DNA of 61,081 nt from Chryseobacterium formosum (lineage in GTDB: Bacteria; Bacteroidota; Bacteroidia; Flavobacteriales; Weeksellaceae): assembly GCF_026460885.1 (NCBI RefSeq), contig NZ_JAOVZW010000025.1, forward strand, positions 1 to 61,081, read 5' to 3'. The notes beneath the pieces are model-generated. The model had not been told where the DNA came from. It worked only from the letters and a program-made list of their open reading frames with translations, and searched no databases. Both the position numbers and the translations under genes were made by a program. Numbering within the stretch: the stretch's first letter is position 1; the number at the start of each line of letters is the position of its first letter. Positions 40,278 through 49,391 of this stretch are shown piece after piece.

Positions 40278-41709
40278 TTCCTTTTGAGATTTTGTCTAAA
40301 TCGATTCCTTGGGATTTTAAAATTCCACTCACTCGAATTGCATAGAATGCAAGGTAAGCAAAACATAAAACTCCAACAGTATAACTCATGTGAATTGTCG
40401 TTAAATCTGCTACATATCCTTGAATAAGACTTACAATTCCACCTCCCATAATCATCATAATCAAAAGACCAGAACCTTGATTGGTGTATTTTCCAAGACC
40501 GTTGATTGCCAAAGCAAAAATACAAGGCCAAAGTGTAGAACAGAATAAACCAACACTTGTGAAAGCATAAACGGAAGTCATTCCTGTTGTAGACATTCCG
40601 ATAAGTAGGGCTAAAATTCCAGCTACTGAGAAAATAAGTAACATTCTTGCTGGATTTCCTTTACTTATGATATCACAGATAATCATTGCAATAATAATTA
40701 ATCCGTAAACATAAAACGGTTGTAGGTCATGCTTCGCAATTGCGTTTACCAAAAGGAAAACTCCAAATGCCAAATAAGGTGCTAAAAATCGTAATATTTT
40801 TTTGATTCCTGCATTAAAATCGAAAGCGTCTACTGCTCCTGTCCAACGACCAATCATCATCGATGCCCAATAAAGAGAAATGTAAGGTGCAACATCTTTA
40901 GTTTCAAATCCTAAATCTTTTTCCATATACGCAGGTAAATTACTCGCAGTAGAAACTTCTACACCTACATAAACGAAAATTGCAATCATTCCCAATATAA
41001 GCTGTGGAAACTGAAGTGCAGAAGTTTTTTCTCCCGGTTTTGAATCTTCAATTTTCTCAACATTCGTAGGAGTAATTGCAGGTAATGAAGAAAACTTCAA
41101 CATAATTGCCACTAAAACAAACGCTGCTCCTAAAATAAGATAAGGAATTTTTACACTTTCAACGCTTATATCAGTACTTGCAGCAGTTGCAGATCCGAAA
41201 ATCGCAAAAGAAACAATAAGAGGTCCGATTGTGGTTCCTAAATTGTTAATTCCTCCTGCCATTGTTAGTCTCTGAGAACCTGTTTCAGCAGGGCCAACTT
41301 CAATTGCTAAAGGGTTAGCCACAATTTGCTGAAGCGAGAATCCTAAACCAACAATAAATAATCCTGAAATCATTAGAGGGAAAGAATGCATATTTGCTGC
41401 AGGGTAAAAAAGTAAAGTTCCTGATGCTGAAATCAAAAGACCAACTATTAAACCATTTTTATAACCAATTTTATTGATTAAATCTTGTTTTAAGCCTTTA
41501 GAAACTGCCATGTAAATTAAAGAACCGACAGTATAAGCGACGTAAAAGCATATTTGTACCAACATACTTTCGGTCTGCGATAAATTAAATGCCTTTTTGA
41601 AAACAGGAATCAGAATGTCGTTACTTGCAGCGACGAATCCCCAGAAAAAGAATACAGTAACCAGTGGGATAAACTGTCCCCAATTAGTTTGTTTAGAATA
41701 GTTTGACAT
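40267..41709 (-). CDS. FucP-like sugar:proton symporter (MFS)
   Basis: The 480-aa transporter has 12 predicted helices. It starts with TNWGQFIPLVTVFFFWGFVAASND, characteristic of the fucose/glucose-galactose (FucP/GluP) group. Central ETGSQRLTMAGGINNLGTTIGP is another signature. The likely substrate is a hexose or deoxyhexose; it cannot be fixed from sequence. It is upstream of and coupled to the DUF3810 gene. Confidence 0.9.
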   Translation of the reverse strand: MSNYSKQTNWGQFIPLVTVFFFWGFVAASNDILIPVFKKAFNLSQTESMLVQICFYVAYTVGSLIYMAVSKGLKQDLINKIGYKNGLIVGLLISASGTLLFYPAANMHSFPLMISGLFIVGLGFSLQQIVANPLAIEVGPAETGSQRLTMAGGINNLGTTIGPLIVSFAIFGSATAASTDISVESVKIPYLILGAAFVLVAIMLKFSSLPAITPTNVEKIEDSKPGEKTSALQFPQLILGMIAIFVYVGVEVSTASNLPAYMEKDLGFETKDVAPYISLYWASMMIGRWTGAVDAFDFNAGIKKILRFLAPYLAFGVFLLVNAIAKHDLQPFYVYGLIIIAMIICDIISKGNPARMLLIFSVAGILALLIGMSTTGMTSVYAFTSVGLFCSTLWPCIFALAINGLGKYTNQGSGLLIMMIMGGGIVSLIQGYVADLTTIHMSYTVGVLCFAYLAFYAIRVSGILKSQGIDLDKISKGSGH

Positions 41710-41757
41710 ATTTGTTTTTAAAAAAATCTTAACAACAAATATATATTATTTCTTTGA

Positions 41758-42483
41758 TTAACTGTGTTCTGCCAAAGTTTTTTTTATTGTCTCAAAAGCT
41801 GACAATTTTAAATCTTTTGGATAATTGGTCGGTTCTAGAATATCGTTGAAAAAAACCTTTACTTTTCCGGGATAACCTTTAGAATTATCAAACGGAAACA
41901 TTTCCTTTAAACCTATAAAAGTGAAAACCGCAATAGGAGAGTTGTGTTTTGAGGAAAGTGTAAATGCACCGTCTTTAAATTCATCCAAAACAATTGAAGT
42001 ATCATTCGGCACTCCACCTTCCGGAAAAAGTACAATACTGTTGCCTTCTTCCATTTTTTCGGCGCATCTTCTATAGACATCGGCGCGACTTCTCGCACTT
42101 TTTCGGTCCACCATCACACAGATTCTTTTGTAAACCGTTCCGAAAATAGGGATTTTCACCAATTCTTTTTTTCCAACATAACAAAGAGGATGATTTGGAA
42201 ATAAAATACACGGCAGCATAATATCCATAATCGAAGTATGATTGGAAATCACAACATACTGTCTGTTTTTATCGATTTTTTTGTCGGTGAGATTAATGAG
42301 TTCGTATCGTAACCCCATTCCGAAAAACATTCCGTAGCACCAGATTCTGATGAGTTTATAAGCGTATCTGTAATTTTTTTTGTTAAAAGACAAAATGTAA
42401 ACAGGTATTCCCAAAACAATTGTCAGAACAAATGCTAAAATGAAAAGCCAGAATCTCCAGAGGTAATTTAAAATTGTAGTCAC
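41758..42483 (-). CDS. 1-acyl-sn-glycerol-3-phosphate acyltransferase family protein
   Basis: The 241-aa PlsC-type acyltransferase has an N-terminal membrane helix (about 7-30), the catalytic HX4D motif in SNHTSIMD, and the substrate motif FPEGGVP. It makes phosphatidic acid or acylates another lipid acceptor. The next gene upstream, gtrA-like, ends 3 nt before its start, so both are one transcript. Confidence 0.9.
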   Translation of the reverse strand: MTTILNYLWRFWLFILAFVLTIVLGIPVYILSFNKKNYRYAYKLIRIWCYGMFFGMGLRYELINLTDKKIDKNRQYVVISNHTSIMDIMLPCILFPNHPLCYVGKKELVKIPIFGTVYKRICVMVDRKSARSRADVYRRCAEKMEEGNSIVLFPEGGVPNDTSIVLDEFKDGAFTLSSKHNSPIAVFTFIGLKEMFPFDNSKGYPGKVKVFFNDILEPTNYPKDLKLSAFETIKKTLAEHS

Positions 42484-42486
42484 AAA

Positions 42487-42945
42487 TCAACCGTTAAATA
42501 TTACTTTTTTCTTTACCGAATAATTAAGAATGGAAACCAATAAAATTGCGGCAATCTTGCTGATCATTTCCGGACTCAAGGTATAAAAAATTAAATCAAT
42601 ATTATCTTTAAATATAAAACTGTAAAAAACTTGGAAGAAACTTAAACTTAATATGGTAGAAATAATAGATACAACCATAAAATAAGCAAACTCTTTTCGC
42701 TTGGAATGTTTTCCTCTTTCAAAAACAAACCAGATGCTCAGGAAATAATTAAATAAGATTCCGCAGCTTGTCGATAAAATATTACTTAGAGGATAATGGA
42801 TCCCGTGAAAGTTCTGCTCCTGAGAAATAGCTTGTGGAAGATAAGTGCTGAAGATTTTGAAACTCCCGATTTCCACAATCGCACTGAGTCCGCCTGCAAT
42901 GATAAAAAGTAATACCTGTTTGTGGCGTAGAAGTAGTGTTCTCAT
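42487..42945 (-). CDS. GtrA-like membrane protein
   Basis: The 152-aa protein has four transmembrane helices and the GtrA family layout (FIIAGGLSAIVEIGSFKIF, then NYFLSIWFVFERG, then a C-terminal helix with SVKKKVIF). GtrA-like proteins take part in moving polyprenyl-linked sugars across the inner membrane for surface polysaccharides. The 230-bp region 42946-43175 shows nothing beyond AT-rich sequence. Confidence 0.88.
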   Translation of the reverse strand: MRTLLLRHKQVLLFIIAGGLSAIVEIGSFKIFSTYLPQAISQEQNFHGIHYPLSNILSTSCGILFNYFLSIWFVFERGKHSKRKEFAYFMVVSIISTILSLSFFQVFYSFIFKDNIDLIFYTLSPEMISKIAAILLVSILNYSVKKKVIFNG

Positions 42946-43175
42946 TAATTTTAATAATACGCAAATTTATAACTATATGTTAAACAGTGAAAAAAGTTGT
43001 TAATTTTTTTTTTCGTGTTGAAATAATTTCTAAATTTAATTTTCAGAACGAAAGAAACTGTACCTGATAAAAAACTCATTTTCAACTTTTTCTGTTGATG
43101 GTCTTTCTATCTTGTAATGCTTGATGAAAAGTACCTGCTCAAGTTTTTTTAAACCACATTAATCTAAATATTTGT

Positions 43176-43439
43176 ATGAAATCTCAAAACAAATACAGAA
43201 AATTTCAGCTTCAGCAACAAAATATTGAAGCTTTAGAAAAAGAAAATACTCGTTTCAAAAGAGTGTATTCCGAGTATGAAAATATGTCAGACGAACTTTG
43301 GAATCTGGAAAATTCAAACGATACTCCTGTTCCGGATGACTTCATTAATGCAATGATGGTACAGACTTCTTATCTTGAAGAAGAGATAGAAGACTGGTTG
43401 ATACAGTTTAACCAAAATAAATCTGAAATTAAAAGCTAA
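43176..43439 (+). CDS. Small coiled-coil protein of unknown function
   Basis: The 87-aa soluble protein is rich in Gln, Glu, Asn and Lys, with a predicted coiled coil over residues 8-50 (LQQQNIEALEKENTRFKRVY) and a second helix (TSYLEEEIEDWLIQF). No family recognised. Alone on the plus strand with a shared terminator. Confidence 0.7.
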   Translation: MKSQNKYRKFQLQQQNIEALEKENTRFKRVYSEYENMSDELWNLENSNDTPVPDDFINAMMVQTSYLEEEIEDWLIQFNQNKSEIKS

Positions 43440-43465
43440 TTTCACGACTTACATTTACAGTACTC

Positions 43466-43501
43466 AAAAAGAGAGCTGAAAAATTATCAGCCCTCTTTTT
43501 T
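43466..43501. terminator. Terminator between convergent genes
   Basis: AAAAAGAG-AGCTGA pairs with TCAGC-CCTCTTTTT (one mismatch). It has a T-run on the plus strand and an A-run on the other, so it can serve both the coiled-coil gene and the XRE gene. Confidence 0.75.
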
Positions 43502-43521
43502 GTATATAATATTCTATGTAA

Positions 43522-43896
43522 TTATTTTATTTTAGATTTCAAATATTCTACTTCTTCTTTTAAATCTTTAATTTGTTGCTCGTAAACATCAATTAATTTT
43601 TTTGAAACTTCTGAATATTCGTAATAAATGTTATCATTGTCAATAGCTTGATACCCTGTTCCATTCTCACGTATTTCTTGATTAAAATTTTTTTGCGAAT
43701 TTATTTCTAAAAACTCATCTAAAGGGGTTTCTAAAATTTTAGAAATATCAACTAATCTTTCTACAGTAAGTTTTGTTTCGCCAGTTTCAATCTTTCTGTA
43801 AGCTGAAGTGCTGAGATCTAAATCATGAGCCATATTCTCATAAGAAAACCCTTTTTTACTGCGAATTTCAGCAATCTTTTTTATAATCTTTTCCAT
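43522..43896 (-). CDS. XRE-family transcriptional regulator
   Basis: The 124-aa protein has a lambda-repressor-like helix-turn-helix at about 5-60 (IRSKKGFSYENMAHDLDLS, AYRKIETGETKLTVERLVDISKILETP in parts) and a C-terminal coiled coil (about 92-124, LIDVYEQQIKDLKEEVEYLK). The coiled coil suggests dimers or tetramers. Tandem repeats just upstream (43907-43945) are its probable operators. It is divergent from the lipoprotein gene at 44008, which it may control. Confidence 0.88.
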   Translation of the reverse strand: MEKIIKKIAEIRSKKGFSYENMAHDLDLSTSAYRKIETGETKLTVERLVDISKILETPLDEFLEINSQKNFNQEIRENGTGYQAIDNDNIYYEYSEVSKKLIDVYEQQIKDLKEEVEYLKSKIK

Positions 43897-43906
43897 AATA
43901 GTGAAA

Positions 43907-43945
43907 ATATTTTTCGTAAAAGTAAATATTTTTCCGTAAAAGTAA
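43907..43945. promoter_or_regulatory. Tandem operator repeats for the XRE regulator
   Basis: Two adjoining copies of ATATTTTTCGTAAAAGTAA (43907-43925) and ATATTTTTCCGTAAAAGTAA (43926-43945) differ by one inserted C. Each contains the quasi-palindrome TTTT(C)CGTAAAA. They lie in the 111-bp divergent region next to the regulator start. Binding is inferred. Confidence 0.55.
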
Positions 43946-44007
43946 GTTGTGCACTACAGAATTTATTTTATTATTGCAGAGATAATTAAATTTAAACACA
44001 ACAATTA

Positions 44008-45625
44008 ATGAAGAAAAATCTATTTCTCAGGCTCTGCCTAATTCTTATGGTCGCAATCACTGCTTACTCCTGCAGGACAGACCAGTTTCCGGAAAAGGAA
44101 GCTTACAACAATAGCTCAAAATTCCAGCTTACTTCAAAAAGGATTTCGCTGAATGAAAGTAAGCACAAGAGTATACTTCTTACCGAAATTGAAAAGGCAG
44201 AAGCTGGTCTTAAAAATTCTAAAACCAATATAAGCGGAAAGTTAATCGATTACGGCAACGGAGTTTCTATAGATACCGATGATGTGATCTATATTGAGAA
44301 CGGCCCAAATTTTCACACCTATACTTTTTAAAATCAAAAGAGAGAATGCCCCGGAAACTGCACCTCTGGAAAATCTTTTGCTTATACCGACCGCAGACGG
44401 AAGTTATAAAGAATTTTTGGTAACCTACAATCTCACTCCTCAGGAAAGAGAAAAAGTAAGAAACGGAGAGCCAGTAAATACCAAAGGAAAAACTACGATT
44501 ACCGAACTGGCAGACGGAACGTTCAATTCCGGTGGTCAACTTGCAAAATCTACAATGGTATGCGGATGGAGCAATAGTGTACACTGGGCTCGTTGTTCAG
44601 ATGGAATACATGGTGAATCTACTTATGGTTCTTGTCAATTTGTTGGTGATTTCGTAGACAATGCAGGTAATCCCGGTTTTCCACCTTATCCGTATCTTGT
44701 CAGCACCTACAGTTGTGTGGAACAGGTAGACGAGACATTAATGCCTACAGATCCCGGAGTTGGCGGTGGCGGTGGCGGAGGACCCGCAGGAAATGGTCCT
44801 GATGAATGTACAACAGTGGCCAATAATCCTGGTGAAGTAGGTATCATCGATGAAAACGGTTGTCATGTTGGTGGGGCTACACAGCCGAATGATACAAGAC
44901 CAAAGCAGAAGTATCCTTGTGAGCAATTGGAATCTTTGGGAGGAAAGCAATATTTTAAAAATAGGATGGATCAACTTAAGAATAATGTGGACAGCGGAAC
45001 ACAAGAGTATGGTTTTGCACTGCATGACAATATTAATACACCTATCTCTTATTTATTGATGGGGTCTGGTCAAAGTAATAGTAATACCATTGATTTTAGT
45101 ACATATTACAGTGGTTTATCAAACGATATGGCAAATTCACTTTATGGTAATGCTCATAATCATTTAGCAAATGACTCCACGCATGTCGGAATATTTCCTC
45201 CTGACGATCTAGCCTTACTATCATTATTTGGCATTATAGAAACGCTTCCTCAAAGTACTTTTTATAATCCTATACCTAAGAAGGCTGTTATTTATCTTAT
45301 TACGGATAAGGGACTTTTTGCATTGAAAATTACTAATTTGCAAAAACTTAAAGCTTATGTGATAAAATATGCTAATATGTTGAAAACTGGAGAATCAGCA
45401 AATTATTTAAAAGAAATGTTCCAGGATGAAGATGGATATAATATTCAGCATGATTCTACACACGATGAATTAGTCACAGGATTTTTAAGATTTATTGTAG
45501 ATGAAGATATTGGTATTGATTTGTATGAAGGAGATAAAGATACTTATCAAAGTTGGAAAAAACTAGAACTCTTAGATAACGGGAATGGTAACTTTAGCTT
45601 TAACGAAATACCGTGCAACCTTTAA
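44008..45625 (+). pseudogene. Large lipoprotein gene frameshifted in a T5 run
   Basis: The first frame (108 aa) begins with a lipoprotein signal (lipobox TAYSC, Cys22) and stops at 44329-44331, right after HTYTF. If one T of the run 44325-44329 is removed, the frame continues as KIKRENAPETAPLENLLL through to 45625. The restored protein is about 538 aa. It has a Cys-rich middle (GSCQFVGDF, STYSCVEQ), a Gly-rich linker (GVGGGGGGGPAG) and a C-terminal domain with NAHNHLAND and IFPPDDLALLSLF. The latter resembles the HxH...D part of JAB/JAMM metalloproteins. Either a sequencing indel, a pseudogene or a phase switch. Confidence 0.75.
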
Positions 45626-45635
45626 AAAAAACTTT

Positions 45636-46289
45636 ATGAAAAACAGTATAAAATTATTTTTATTAATCATTCTTAATACGTTTAATTGTAAAAGCCAAAC
45701 TATTATTGTAAGAGGTGAGAATAATGGTATTTTACCTCAAGGATTTAAAAATACAGGACAATATTACTATAAAGATATACATAATTATCTTGACAATTTT
45801 ACGGGAACTTGGGAATATGTAAATGGTAATGAAAAATTTCAGATTATTTTGGCTAAAATAATAAAGCACCATACAAATATGCCAAACATTAAATTGAATT
45901 TTTATGAGGATGGTATTGCTATAAGTTATAAAAAATATGTAAATGGGAATCTTGTATATACTTCTCCTGTTACTAATATGCCAACTCTTAGTACTAATGA
46001 TGGAGAAAAACTTGAGGGATATATGACAGATTATGGAAGAGTAACCGTACAGGTAGATTGGCCTACGATTGCTAATTTGGGCGTTCGACTTGAGGGAGGA
46101 ATAAATTTCAGACCTGATTGTATTATTGAAAAAATGCCACCATTGCCAAAACAACCGGAAAGAATTAAATTTAAATTATATTTAAAAAGCATAACTGGAC
46201 ATATGGGTGACGCACATAATAATCCTGCATACAATGGATTACCAAAGTTTAGCATTCCTAATATGGTAGTGATGAAAAAAGTTCCATAA
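45636..46289 (+). CDS. Secreted DUF6705-like protein
   Basis: The 217-aa protein has a signal peptide (KLFLLIILNTFNCKSQ). The mature part contains FTGTWEYVNGNEKFQIILAK, then GYMTDYGRVTV, then PDCIIEKMPPLPKQPERIKF, and ends SIPNMVVMKKVP. This pattern is familiar from small secreted proteins of Chryseobacterium that I believe are DUF6705; the name is from memory. ATG 45636 follows the lipoprotein stop by 10 nt, so the genes are linked. Role unknown. Confidence 0.7.
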   Translation: MKNSIKLFLLIILNTFNCKSQTIIVRGENNGILPQGFKNTGQYYYKDIHNYLDNFTGTWEYVNGNEKFQIILAKIIKHHTNMPNIKLNFYEDGIAISYKKYVNGNLVYTSPVTNMPTLSTNDGEKLEGYMTDYGRVTVQVDWPTIANLGVRLEGGINFRPDCIIEKMPPLPKQPERIKFKLYLKSITGHMGDAHNNPAYNGLPKFSIPNMVVMKKVP

Positions 46290-46307
46290 AATATTAATTG
46301 CTTTTAC

Positions 46308-46816
46308 ATGACTAATCAAAAAAATGCCAATCTGAGGAAATTGATTAATGTTGTGATAACATTATATCTTCTGATAATCATTTCATGTACGAATGCTAAA
46401 GAAATAGTTGGGGAATATAGCCGAAGTGACAACTATAGCAAATGTATTTTAGATCTAAAATCTAATAATACTTATCTATATGGTTGCTATTCTCATTTGC
46501 TTGGAGACAATTGTTCGTATGGTACATGGAAAATTAGAAAAAATACAATGTATTTTATGCCCAAATTACTCTATGATACCATAAGACTAAAAAACAAAGA
46601 CACATTAATTATATCAAGCAACTATCCACCTGAATTGATCAATCGAAAAGATACAGAGAATTACAATAATTTGATGTATTTAGCACAATCACAACTCGGA
46701 TTATTCTCGCAGAATATAAGCTACATTTTTCCTCAAAAAAATTAGTAAAAAAGAAAAACCGATTGTATCAATTTAACGATAAAGGAGAAATTACAAATGA
46801 ATTTTTCGCCAAATAA
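46308..46816 (+). pseudogene. Small lipoprotein gene frameshifted near its 3' end
   Basis: The frame from 46308 gives 145 aa with a lipoprotein signal (LIIISCTN) and a lipocalin-like pattern (IVGEYSRSD, SYGTWKIRKN). It stops at 46743-46745 after FPQKN. If the preceding A run had one more A, the frame would continue KLVKKKNRLYQFNDKGEITNEFFAK to a TAA at 46814-46816, a natural-looking end. So the C-terminus seems lost by an indel in a homopolymer, or the sequence has an error there. Confidence 0.6.
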
Positions 46817-46839
46817 AACAAATTGGTTGGTATGTTAAA

Positions 46840-46929
46840 ATGTTTTTATTTATCACTTACGCATATTGTTTTTCTCAAAATTATTTTGAAAAGATTGTGC
46901 TTGTACACTCTAATCAAAAAGAAAATTAA
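46840..46929 (+). pseudogene. Short gene remnant with a signal peptide
   Basis: A 29-codon frame reads as a signal peptide followed by a few residues (FLFITYAYCFSQNYFEKIVL), then stops. It looks like the 5' end of a secreted-protein gene, similar to its neighbours, truncated here. The stop may be natural, but the length is too small for a known family. Confidence 0.3.
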
Positions 46930-46957
46930 TTCATAAAAGAAAATCCTGAAGAAATAA

Positions 46958-47449
46958 ATGTTATTTGTAGTTATTTTTATAATAATAGTAATTGTATTAC
47001 TACTGATAGGGATTTTTTTTATAATAATTCTGGGAATATCTGTTGATAGATTTATTAAAGGTGATAAAACTGTTGGTTACTTTTTTCTTGGTATATTTTT
47101 ATTTTTTATAGTATTTGCAGTATTTCTGTTGTTGAATAAAAACACTCCTAAGCAGTCTTTTACAAGTAATGAAGCAAAAGAGATATTAAAAAAAGAAAAA
47201 ATTATTCTAAATGATAGTATTTCATTTAAAAGTCATAAGTATGAAAATGATTTGTATTTCTATCGACTTCAGTTTAAGATAGAAATATCAGATAGTGATT
47301 ACAAAAGACTATTAAATAAAGAATTGCATGAGGAATATATTCTACAAGATTATACAAAAGAGGGAATGCAAACACATGACACTTTAAAAATAAGTTTATC
47401 TGGTAATATTTTAAGCTTCTACAAAGCTCAATACGATACACATAATTAA
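46958..47449 (+). CDS. Membrane protein with a soluble C-terminal domain
   Basis: The 163-aa protein has two hydrophobic N-terminal helices (2-28 and 44-64) and a charged C-terminal domain of about 95 residues (SDYKRLLNKELHEEYILQDY). No family recognised. It follows the XRE-lipoprotein patch and has a terminator. Confidence 0.65.
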   Translation: MLFVVIFIIIVIVLLLIGIFFIIILGISVDRFIKGDKTVGYFFLGIFLFFIVFAVFLLLNKNTPKQSFTSNEAKEILKKEKIILNDSISFKSHKYENDLYFYRLQFKIEISDSDYKRLLNKELHEEYILQDYTKEGMQTHDTLKISLSGNILSFYKAQYDTHN

Positions 47450-47463
47450 ACTAGTATTTACTA

Positions 47464-47495
47464 AAACCGCAGAAATTTTCTGCGGTTTGTTTTTA
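47464..47495 (+). terminator. Terminator
   Basis: AAACCGCAGAAA pairs with TTTCTGCGGTTT (47464-47475, 47477-47488), followed by GTTTTTA. Confidence 0.8.
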
Positions 47496-47539
47496 TTTGA
47501 AAAATTTTTCTAATTTTACTTTAATAAAAAATACAAATT

Positions 47540-48262
47540 ATGTCAAAAAATGAAACTGGGCATGCAAAAAATATTGCAAATGCCAATTTATTATGCACAC
47601 ACCTTATTGAGCTTGGTGTTAAATATAATCCAAGCAATCAAAAATTACTTCTTACAAATCTTCAGAACATTTATAATAATGCATTCACACATCAGGAAAC
47701 AGTAAATAATTCTGTTGCTCCTTATTCTCTTGCAGTAGATCATAGAGAAAAGCTTTTTGCACCGGTAAGTAAAAAAATTACCAAATTAAGAAAAATGTAT
47801 AAAGCTACAGAAGGTGTTACAGTGGCTCAGCTGGAAGATTTTATGACCATTGCAAGAAAGCTGAAAGGGATTAAAAAAGTTAGTCCTTCCGTTACTACAG
47901 ATCCAAACGAAGAAAAAAATCAGATTTCCGCTTCACAAATGAGCTATGATCAACGTACAAATAATTATGATTTATTGATTTCGTTATTAGAAAGCACTCC
48001 AGGTTACACTCCTAACGAGACAGAATACCAGGTTGCAACACTTAAACAGGAAAAAACGGATATGTTACAGGCAACACAATCGGTATCAGATTTTTTTATT
48101 CCTTTAAATACAGCCCGTACAGTAAGAAATAATGCCGTTTACAATTCAGAAGATAATCTGGTAGATACTTTCAATAAAGCCAAAGATTATTTGTTCACCA
48201 TTCTTGATGGGAACTCACTAGAGTACAAGGCAATCTCAAAAATTAAATTTAAAAAGCAATAA
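47540..48262 (+). CDS. Conserved hypothetical protein, helical
   Basis: The 240-aa soluble protein has no signal peptide and is predicted all-helical (HAKNIANANLLCTHLIELGV, NQKLLLTNLQNIYNNAF, RTVRNNAVYNSEDNLVDTF). Basic patches lie in the middle (KKITKLRKMYKATEG). I have seen similar proteins in Chryseobacterium and Elizabethkingia as lone hypotheticals, but know no function. Monocistronic. Confidence 0.75.
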   Translation: MSKNETGHAKNIANANLLCTHLIELGVKYNPSNQKLLLTNLQNIYNNAFTHQETVNNSVAPYSLAVDHREKLFAPVSKKITKLRKMYKATEGVTVAQLEDFMTIARKLKGIKKVSPSVTTDPNEEKNQISASQMSYDQRTNNYDLLISLLESTPGYTPNETEYQVATLKQEKTDMLQATQSVSDFFIPLNTARTVRNNAVYNSEDNLVDTFNKAKDYLFTILDGNSLEYKAISKIKFKKQ

Positions 48263-48279
48263 GAGCTACATCAAAAATA

Positions 48280-48315
48280 AATAAAGCTTATGCAAAAATG
48301 CATAAGCTTTATTGT
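48280..48315. terminator. Terminator-like perfect hairpin
   Basis: A 15-bp perfect stem (48280-48294 with 48299-48313) around AAAA, with only a few T after it. The rest of 48316-48525 is AT-rich without a gene. Confidence 0.65.
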
Positions 48316-48525
48316 GAAATAAACTGAGATTAATTCTAAAGTAAATAATGGGTAATTTAAAATATAACATATCATTGTAAAAATAAAAAAGATATACTCT
48401 AGACTAATCGGAGGATAATCCAAAATATATAAGACATCCGCACATTTGCAAATAATATATCTCATGCTAATAATCGCTTATTTTAAAAGATAAATTCATA
48501 ATTTAGCACTCTTAAAATTAGAATT

Positions 48526-49377
48526 ATGGTTGCTATTGTTGATAGTGGTTCTACTAAATCTGACTGGGTAATTTTGGATGACTTTAAAAATGTCTTCCTA
48601 AAGACAGAAACCATTGGTTTCAACCCAAACTTTATCAGCAAAGAGCTTATTGTACCCGAAATCGAAAAAAACAAAAGTTTACAGTCGGTAAAAAATTCAA
48701 TTACCAAGATATTTTTCTATGGTTCAGGATGTGGTGTGAAACAAAACTGCCAAACGATTGAAGAAGAAATAGGGAAAGTTTTTACCAATGCAAAAATCGT
48801 TGTAAAAGAAGACCTTTATGCTGCTGCTTATGCTGCTTATAATGGTAAACCGACTATTGTTTGTATCTTAGGAACAGGCTCAAACTCATGTTATTTCGAC
48901 GGAGAAAATTTAAGTATAAAACTTCCTTCATTAGGTTATCTTATGGGTGACGAAGGAAGCGGAAGTGCTATTGGAAAACAATTGGTACGCAGATTCTTTA
49001 TGCAGAAACTTCCCCAAGATTTACATCTCGAATTTAAAGAAACTTACGGCTTGACGATTGATGAAGCATTGAAAAATATGTACCACACGACAAGACCAAA
49101 TGCTTACTTAGCAGATTTCAATAAATTTGTGGTCGAAAGAAAAGATCATCCTTATTTCCAGGAAATGGTTTTGGAAGAGATGAAAAATTTCTTCGATTAT
49201 CAGGTTCTTCCTTATGAAGAATCCCAAAATGCTGAGATTAATTTCATCGGTTCTATTGCTTATTATTACGAAAATATTTTACGTTCTGCAGCGTCAGAAC
49301 TCAATTTGAATGTGGGACACATTGTACAGAAGCCAATCGAAAGCTTGGTTGATTACCACATTAAATATATACTTTAA
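48526..49377 (+). CDS. BadF/BcrA-type ATPase, N-acetylglucosamine kinase-like
   Basis: The 283-aa ASKHA-fold kinase has the phosphate-1 loop VDSGSTKSDW at the N-terminus, ILGTGSNS (phosphate 2) and GYLMGDEGSGSAIG, all typical of the BadF/BadG/GlcNAc-kinase family. In Flavobacteriia this version is annotated as N-acetylglucosamine kinase, phosphorylating an amino sugar for cell-wall recycling. The substrate is inferred. It is followed 14 nt later by maeB. Confidence 0.85.
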   Translation: MVAIVDSGSTKSDWVILDDFKNVFLKTETIGFNPNFISKELIVPEIEKNKSLQSVKNSITKIFFYGSGCGVKQNCQTIEEEIGKVFTNAKIVVKEDLYAAAYAAYNGKPTIVCILGTGSNSCYFDGENLSIKLPSLGYLMGDEGSGSAIGKQLVRRFFMQKLPQDLHLEFKETYGLTIDEALKNMYHTTRPNAYLADFNKFVVERKDHPYFQEMVLEEMKNFFDYQVLPYEESQNAEINFIGSIAYYYENILRSAASELNLNVGHIVQKPIESLVDYHIKYIL

Positions 49378-49391
49378 AAAAAGAAAATTCT

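Noticed and set aside
45732..46154. Minus-strand 140-aa frame opposite the DUF6705-like gene
   Set aside because: The plus-strand frame has a signal peptide and family pattern; the antisense protein is low-complexity Ile/Tyr/Ser.
46930..47055. Frame continuing the 29-codon remnant past its stop
   Set aside because: It overlaps the start of the membrane protein at 46958, whose hydrophobic helices are the better reading.
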